This document shows positions 5,301 to 9,116 of a stretch of 9,116 nt of DNA, piece by piece; position 1 is the first letter of the stretch; every line of letters starts with the position of its first letter. The notes beneath the pieces were generated by a model. It did no database searches and was not told where the DNA came from. It saw nothing but the letters and a program-made list of their open reading frames with translations. The translations under genes and the position numbers were made by a program. Where the stretch lies: the NCBI GenBank assembly GCA_005881295.1, contig VBHS01000123.1, positions 1 through 9,116 of the forward strand, in the 5' to 3' direction. Source of the stretch: Chloroflexota bacterium (GTDB lineage: Bacteria > Chloroflexota > Ktedonobacteria > Ktedonobacterales > Ktedonobacteraceae).

Positions 5301-7139
5301 ATGGCGTTAGAAGAACTCCAAAACGGTCGGTACCGCTTTTTGCGCTTGCTCGGCAGCGGTGGCATGGGCGAAGTTTACCTTATGAATGACACACGTGTTA
5401 ACCGGCAAGTGGCGATCAAAGTCATTCGCTCTGAAAGTGCCCCTTATCCCGGCAGCGAAGCAGCCAAAGATGCAGCACGCCTCTTCCAGCGTGAAGCGAG
5501 AGCCATCGCTGCCCTCGATCATCCCAACATCTTGCCCCTCTACGACTTTGGCGAGGAAACGCACGATGACACAACTATGAGCTACATGGTCATGCCATTT
5601 TGCACGGAGGGTTCACTAGCGGGCTGGCTGCGCCAGAGTGTTAGCGCTACGCTTCCACCACAAGACATCGCGCAACTGGTTGAGCAGGCCGCAGATGCCC
5701 TCCAGTATGCACACGACCATCAAGTTATTCACCTGGACGTCAAACCTTCTAACTTTCTATTACGCAGCAATCGCAAGAACCCAAACCGCCCAACTCTGCT
5801 ACTGGCTGACTTCGGCATTGCCCGCAGCAGTACAACGGCGACAAGTTCCAGCCGCACCATTCGTGGTACTCCCACCTCCATGGCACCTGAACAGTGGAGT
5901 AGCATGACTGTTCCCGCCACCGACCAGTACGCACTGGCAGTGATGGTATACGAAATACTAGCGGGCCGCCCTCCCTTTTTAGGTGGGATGGAACAATTGA
6001 TGTACCAACACTTCACCGTCCAACCATCCCCGCCTAGCAATTACAATGCACATCTGACTGAAGCTATTGATTCCGTGATCTTACGTGCATTGGCGAAGAA
6101 ACCCGAAGATCGTTTTCCTTCTATCACCGCCTTCGCAAGTGAATTTGAGAAGGTCATGAATCTTTTACCTGCCACGCTTGTCATAAGGCCACAACTACCG
6201 AATGCCGACGATATTACTAACGATATTCGTAGTACTCTGGCTATCAGCCCGGCAGAGGCCCACTCCGGAACCAGCCGAATGATCACCCTCCCCGGAGGCC
6301 AGCATGTCAGCGTGACAGTACCCGCAGGAGCCTACGATGGCCAGATCATCCGTTTGCAGGGCCCTGGCGAGTCAACCTCTCCGGTGGGTGAACTCATCTT
6401 AACCGTTGCCATTACACTTGCCGAAGAAGCACAGCAGTCATCAGAGACTGTCAGTGCCGAGCCGACGCTTCTCACACCGGAAAGCGGCGTGCAGAAGCCA
6501 TTTGAGCCTGCACCAGGTCATGATCTCCCAACGGTAGCCTCTTCTAATCCCAACCTGCGAGCGCCAGAGATACTACAGCAGCCACCTCTGCCCCAAAAAA
6601 GGCGTACATCTCTCCCCATGACTGCCGCTATCATCTCAGGACTCATCGTACTGCTCTTGCTTGCTGGCACTGTTTATTTATATAACAGCCGCCAGTCCAA
6701 CGTGAATGCCCTGCTTCAATCACAAACGGCGACTGCTCTTGCGCAAACGCCAAAGCACACTCCGACTGCTCGAATCACCCCGACCGCAAAGCCACCGAAC
6801 GGGCTCTATATTGCTGGCACATATAACGGGTCAATGAACGATGCAACAACACAACAGACATCAGGCATCTCAGTATTAATAGAACAAAGCAATGGAAGTG
6901 GTATCTTGAACGGAAAGTTTACGTTCAGATCTCCTTCCCAGGGAGCTTATTCGCTCAAGGGAATTGTCGATACTCAAGGCAATTTCTCTTTTACAGTGCA
7001 GCAGCCTGCCGGCCAGCAACCGCTCTACTACTATGGGAACATTCAACAAGGAAGCTACCTGAAAGGATTTTTCTGCAGGACCAGCACGAACTCTTGTAGC
7101 GGGAGCTCGAGCTATTTCCTTGTTGGCCCAAGATTTTAA
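5301..7139 (+). CDS. Membrane-anchored Ser/Thr protein kinase (PknB type) with a DnaJ-C-like domain and outside domain
   Basis: This protein has 612 residues. The Hanks-type kinase domain spans about 10-285: glycine loop LGSGGMGEVYL (17-27), VAIK with K40, alphaC Glu E65, catalytic loop HLDVKPSN (144-151) with D146 and N151, DFG at 170-172, a Ser/Thr-rich activation segment (176-186) and APE at 195-197. The catalytic loop has Leu where RD kinases have Arg, so it is a non-RD form, but the core catalytic residues are present and activity is likely. Residues about 326-375 (ITLPGGQHVSVTVPAGAYDG, then IIRLQGPGE and GELILTVAI) resemble the C-terminal beta-sandwich of DnaJ. A Pro-rich linker leads to one membrane segment at about 441-461, with KRR just before it (cytoplasmic side). 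Residues 464-499 are Thr/Pro-rich, and 500-612 form a beta-rich outside domain with C592 and C599 that I do not recognise. The ATG follows GAGG by 6 nt. Substrates and signal are unknown. Confidence 0.93.
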   Translation: MALEELQNGRYRFLRLLGSGGMGEVYLMNDTRVNRQVAIKVIRSESAPYPGSEAAKDAARLFQREARAIAALDHPNILPLYDFGEETHDDTTMSYMVMPFCTEGSLAGWLRQSVSATLPPQDIAQLVEQAADALQYAHDHQVIHLDVKPSNFLLRSNRKNPNRPTLLLADFGIARSSTTATSSSRTIRGTPTSMAPEQWSSMTVPATDQYALAVMVYEILAGRPPFLGGMEQLMYQHFTVQPSPPSNYNAHLTEAIDSVILRALAKKPEDRFPSITAFASEFEKVMNLLPATLVIRPQLPNADDITNDIRSTLAISPAEAHSGTSRMITLPGGQHVSVTVPAGAYDGQIIRLQGPGESTSPVGELILTVAITLAEEAQQSSETVSAEPTLLTPESGVQKPFEPAPGHDLPTVASSNPNLRAPEILQQPPLPQKRRTSLPMTAAIISGLIVLLLLAGTVYLYNSRQSNVNALLQSQTATALAQTPKHTPTARITPTAKPPNGLYIAGTYNGSMNDATTQQTSGISVLIEQSNGSGILNGKFTFRSPSQGAYSLKGIVDTQGNFSFTVQQPAGQQPLYYYGNIQQGSYLKGFFCRTSTNSCSGSSSYFLVGPRF

Positions 7140-7169
7140 TTCCTTTCCCCCAGAAATATGCGAACCTCC

Positions 7170-8294
7170 TTAGAATGGGAGGAGATGGGTGGGGATGTGG
7201 GGGAGGACAGGGATCAAGGCGCTGACGATAAGGGCAATGATGAGTAAGAGCGCGAAGTAGGTTGAGAGTTTGAGCGCCACCTGCATGGAGACGTGGAGGC
7301 TGGAAGGCATATCAGTGCGAAATACTCCTGTGATCGCCACGAGCAAGGTGGGGAGGGTCCACCAGGTGATCAGTACCAGGTGGGGAGCGCCATGTGGGAG
7401 ACCGAGGGCGGTGATGATGGCGTACGCTCCCAGGAGCAGGAGGAGATAGAGCGCCCGGCTCAAGTGGAAGCCGAGTATGCCAGCCAGTGTTCGTTTCTCA
7501 GCCTGGAGGTCACTTTCAATATCGCGCATGTTGTTTACGTGTATGAACGCTGTCGCCAACAAACCGAGCGGGATGCTGTAGAGAAGTACGCTGAGAAAGG
7601 ATGAGTTGGTGGTATGACCGCCCGCCTGGACCAGGTAGGCGCCTAAGGTGATCAGTGGGCCATAGATACAGAAAGCGGCGAGTTCACCAAGGGCGATTGA
7701 GGAGAGCGAACGAGCGCTCGCGCTGTAGAAGAAGGCGCAGAATAGCCCGAAGATACCAAAAAGAAGGGCGAGCAGCCCACCGGTGAAGGCCAGGACAATG
7801 CCTATTATGGCACCAATGGCCAGCATGATTAAGCCCAGGCCCAGGACGTTGCTGGGTTTAATCAATCCTTGCTGAATAAGGCCGCCGGGTCCAAGTGGGT
7901 TGCTGATATCCACGTTCCTGATGTAGTCATAATAATCATTGACGAGATTCGCGCCTATCTGCAGGGCTACTACCACACAGAGCGTAGCAAGGAAATGCAA
8001 AAGGCGAAAGTGACCAAAAGGAGTATTCGGTGTTATAGTATGCGTCCAGGCAAGGATGCTGCCTAGCAGAGCGGGCATCAAGGGGAGCAATAGATAGGGG
8101 GGACGAATGCCATCCCACCACACCTGTAGCCATTCAATGGGCGTCCGGTGATACTCGATTGGCGGTGCTACCAGTGGAGGGGGGAGTTGCACCGAGCGGG
8201 TGGTGGCGACTGAACGTACGGCAACTTCAGGCTCAAGGGCACTGATGGTCTGCAGCGATCCTAATGGTATTGTCGGCACATCTTCCGCCTGCAC
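7170..8294 (-). CDS. menA: 1,4-dihydroxy-2-naphthoate polyprenyltransferase (UbiA family)
   Basis: This integral membrane enzyme attaches a polyprenyl chain to dihydroxynaphthoate, giving demethylmenaquinone, the step before MenG/UbiE methylation. There are 374 residues from a GTG at 8292-8294. After a hydrophilic N-terminal extension of about 50 residues come many membrane helices. Two Asp-rich motifs of the family are present: NDYYDY (119-124), which with partner Mg2+ holds the diphosphate, and NNMRDIESD (254-262) followed by KRTLAG (267-272). NPLGPGG (132-138) after the first motif is typical of MenA rather than UbiA or COQ2. No good Shine-Dalgarno precedes the GTG at 8294. A second GTG at 8277-8279 has AGGCGG 5 nt upstream and may be the real start (369 residues). 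The translin-like gene ends 57 bp upstream on the same strand, so the two may form an operon. It converges with the kinase gene, 30 bp between stops. Confidence 0.87.
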   Translation of the reverse strand: MQAEDVPTIPLGSLQTISALEPEVAVRSVATTRSVQLPPPLVAPPIEYHRTPIEWLQVWWDGIRPPYLLLPLMPALLGSILAWTHTITPNTPFGHFRLLHFLATLCVVVALQIGANLVNDYYDYIRNVDISNPLGPGGLIQQGLIKPSNVLGLGLIMLAIGAIIGIVLAFTGGLLALLFGIFGLFCAFFYSASARSLSSIALGELAAFCIYGPLITLGAYLVQAGGHTTNSSFLSVLLYSIPLGLLATAFIHVNNMRDIESDLQAEKRTLAGILGFHLSRALYLLLLLGAYAIITALGLPHGAPHLVLITWWTLPTLLVAITGVFRTDMPSSLHVSMQVALKLSTYFALLLIIALIVSALIPVLPHIPTHLLPF

Positions 8295-8324
8295 TGAAAG
8301 AAAGTAAATGGTTCTATGCTTACT

Positions 8325-8345
8325 GGGCAGGGGCTAGCCCTGTCC
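8325..8345 (-). repeat. Short hairpin in the gap between the translin-like gene and menA
   Basis: GGGCAGGG (8325-8332) and CCCTGTCC (8338-8345) pair over 8 bp (one G-U or A-C type pair depending on the strand) around GCTAG. It begins 6 bp after the translin stop. Neither strand has a T-tract next to it, so it is not a clear intrinsic terminator; it might act as an RNA-processing or attenuating hairpin between the two genes. Confidence 0.45.
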
Positions 8346-8351
8346 TTACAT

Positions 8352-8993
8352 TTATTTGTAATTTTGTAGTTCTTGCTGTAGGGCCTGCATCCTTTGTTGC
8401 AGCTGTGCCTGGGAAACAGCCATGGTGAGATCACCGCGAGTCTTCTCCAGGATGCTGCGCGCGGTATCAGTTGTGCGTCGCAATCCTAAAGTGATGGCAT
8501 CGGGGAAATCCACCAGGGTGAGGAGCGCGTAAATATCATCCATATGGCGCAAGAACACCTCACACTGGTCAATATTACCACGACGCAGTTGATCAAGTAC
8601 ATAGCGTCTTAATTCCCCCACCGTTTCACCTAACCCATTGAGGTAGGGAGCCCAGCCAATAGAGAGAGTCTGGGCTTCAGGAAGAGGGAGATTTTGCGCC
8701 AGGGCAAGGAATGCGGCTGCTTCGGCAAGTTCTTTCTGGGCATCTTGAACAAAGCCTGCATAGAAGATATCCTGGTGGTCGCGCAGGTCTTCGGCCATTT
8801 CCGCGAGTAGGACTGCGGCCTGGGCAAGGAGTTCTCCGGCATGCTGGAATTCTTGTCGATGGGTGGCGCGAATGCTGTTGGCACAAAAGCGGATGGCGGT
8901 ACGAGACCTGGGTAGGGCTCGTTCGCGGGCCGCGTGTTTCAGTCCCAGGTATTCTATGGCTTTTTGGCCTGTTGTGTCCAGTTGCTCTGTCAT
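8352..8993 (-). CDS. Translin/TRAX-family protein
   Basis: From the ATG at 8991-8993 this protein has 213 residues, all predicted helical, similar in size to translins (about 200-230). Family marks seen: an N-terminal RSRTAIRFCANSIRA helix (29-43), QKELAEAAAF (86-95), YLNGLGETVGELRR (117-130), then RGNIDQCEVFLRHMDDIY (138-155) and VDFPDAITLGLRR with ARSILEKTRGDL (161-189), which resemble archaeal translin-like proteins. Translin and TRAX form ring-shaped octamers that bind nucleic acid; TRAX is the metal-dependent RNase of C3PO. Its catalytic acids (E123, E126, D193, E197 in human TRAX, from memory) appear to match E88, E91, E123 and E127 here, so an RNase activity is plausible. The ATG has GGGAG 8 nt upstream. 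A TTG at 9006-9008 would add 5 residues and is less likely. Probably leads an operon with menA. No cellular role is known to me for the bacterial form. Confidence 0.8.
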   Translation of the reverse strand: MTEQLDTTGQKAIEYLGLKHAARERALPRSRTAIRFCANSIRATHRQEFQHAGELLAQAAVLLAEMAEDLRDHQDIFYAGFVQDAQKELAEAAAFLALAQNLPLPEAQTLSIGWAPYLNGLGETVGELRRYVLDQLRRGNIDQCEVFLRHMDDIYALLTLVDFPDAITLGLRRTTDTARSILEKTRGDLTMAVSQAQLQQRMQALQQELQNYK

Positions 8994-9001
8994 AAACCTT
9001 A

Positions 9002-9006
9002 CTCCC
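9002..9006 (-). promoter_or_regulatory. Shine-Dalgarno of the translin-like gene (decides the start)
   Basis: On the minus strand GGGAG (9006-9002) lies 8 nt before the ATG at 8993. It supports this ATG over the in-frame TTG at 9008, which overlaps the site. A competing AAGG, 6 nt before the TTG, keeps some doubt. Confidence 0.6.
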
Positions 9007-9022
9007 AAGCTCTGCCTTACAT

Positions 9023-9031
9023 TGCTATAAT
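9023..9031 (+). promoter_or_regulatory. Extended -10 promoter on the plus strand, leading out of the window
   Basis: TGCTATAAT at 9023-9031 is a perfect TATAAT with an extended TGN. No good -35 is seen, which extended -10 promoters can tolerate. It would start near 9038 and read toward the right edge. The same AT-rich stretch (about 9021-9055) contains TATTAT on the minus strand (9030-9035), a candidate -10 for the translin-menA unit, without a convincing -35. Confidence 0.45.
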
Positions 9032-9097
9032 AATGTATACATAGTTTATCATAGAAGTTGTTCGAGGGATAGGTAGGAAAAAATTTTGGGAGGAACG

Positions 9098-9116
9098 GTG
9101 GCAGGAGCCAAGGCGA
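9098..9116 (+). CDS. Possible first codons of a divergent gene (3' truncated)
   Basis: GTG at 9098-9100 follows GGGAGG (9088-9093) by 4 nt and opens a frame reading M-A-G-A-K-A to the window edge. Together with the extended -10 at 9023-9031 this could be the start of a divergent gene with a leader of about 60 nt. Only six codons are visible, so no product can be named and the call is tentative. Confidence 0.3.

Noticed and set aside
7140..7182. Terminator between the convergent kinase and menA genes
   Set aside because: CCTCC and GGGAGG can pair, but the 3' arm is inside menA codons, the stem is short and no T-tract follows on either strand.

Overview
The window most likely comes from the Chloroflexota, probably a Ktedonobacteria-type genome. 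This is an inference from the gene style: a Hanks-type kinase with a long Pro/Ser/Thr-rich linker and an outside domain, a bacterial translin homologue, menaquinone synthesis, mid-range GC and a T-box on an aminoacyl-tRNA synthetase gene. It is not proved by a marker gene. No rRNA, tRNA, CRISPR array, transposase or phage gene is visible.

Layout. (1) Positions 2-157, plus strand: the last 51 codons of a gene cut by the window edge, ending in a BNR/Ycf48-like beta-propeller motif. (2) Positions 158-269: a convergent gap that holds a perfect 25-bp inverted repeat. (3) Positions 270-5156, minus strand: a two-gene transcription unit. A sigma70-type promoter (TTGACA, 17 bp, TAGACT) feeds a valine T-box leader (specifier GUC, antiterminator and competing terminator), then valS, then after 16 bp a 588-residue protein joining a VOC/glyoxalase-like domain to a helical-repeat region. 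(4) Positions 5157-7139, plus strand: a divergent membrane-anchored Ser/Thr protein kinase with a DnaJ-C-like beta domain. (5) Positions 7170-8993, minus strand: menA (UbiA-family prenyltransferase) preceded by a translin/TRAX-family gene, 57 bp apart and probably co-transcribed. (6) Positions 8994-9116: the upstream region of the translin gene, with a strong extended -10 on the plus strand and a possible first few codons of a further divergent gene.

How the parts fit. The T-box should turn on valS, and with it the VOC fusion protein, when uncharged tRNA-Val accumulates. The fusion protein is therefore placed under amino-acid-starvation control, though its function is unknown. The kinase is divergently transcribed and shows no obvious link to translation. 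MenA makes demethylmenaquinone for the respiratory chain; its pairing with a putative RNA-processing translin is unexplained.

The points most worth a second look are the translin homologue with a TRAX-like acidic tetrad, the VOC/helical-repeat fusion behind valS, the T-box whose UGGN element carries C although tRNA-Val normally has A73, the perfect palindrome with reversed T/A polarity, and the kinase architecture (non-RD, DnaJ-like domain, unrecognised ectodomain). I see no clear multi-gene undescribed system here.
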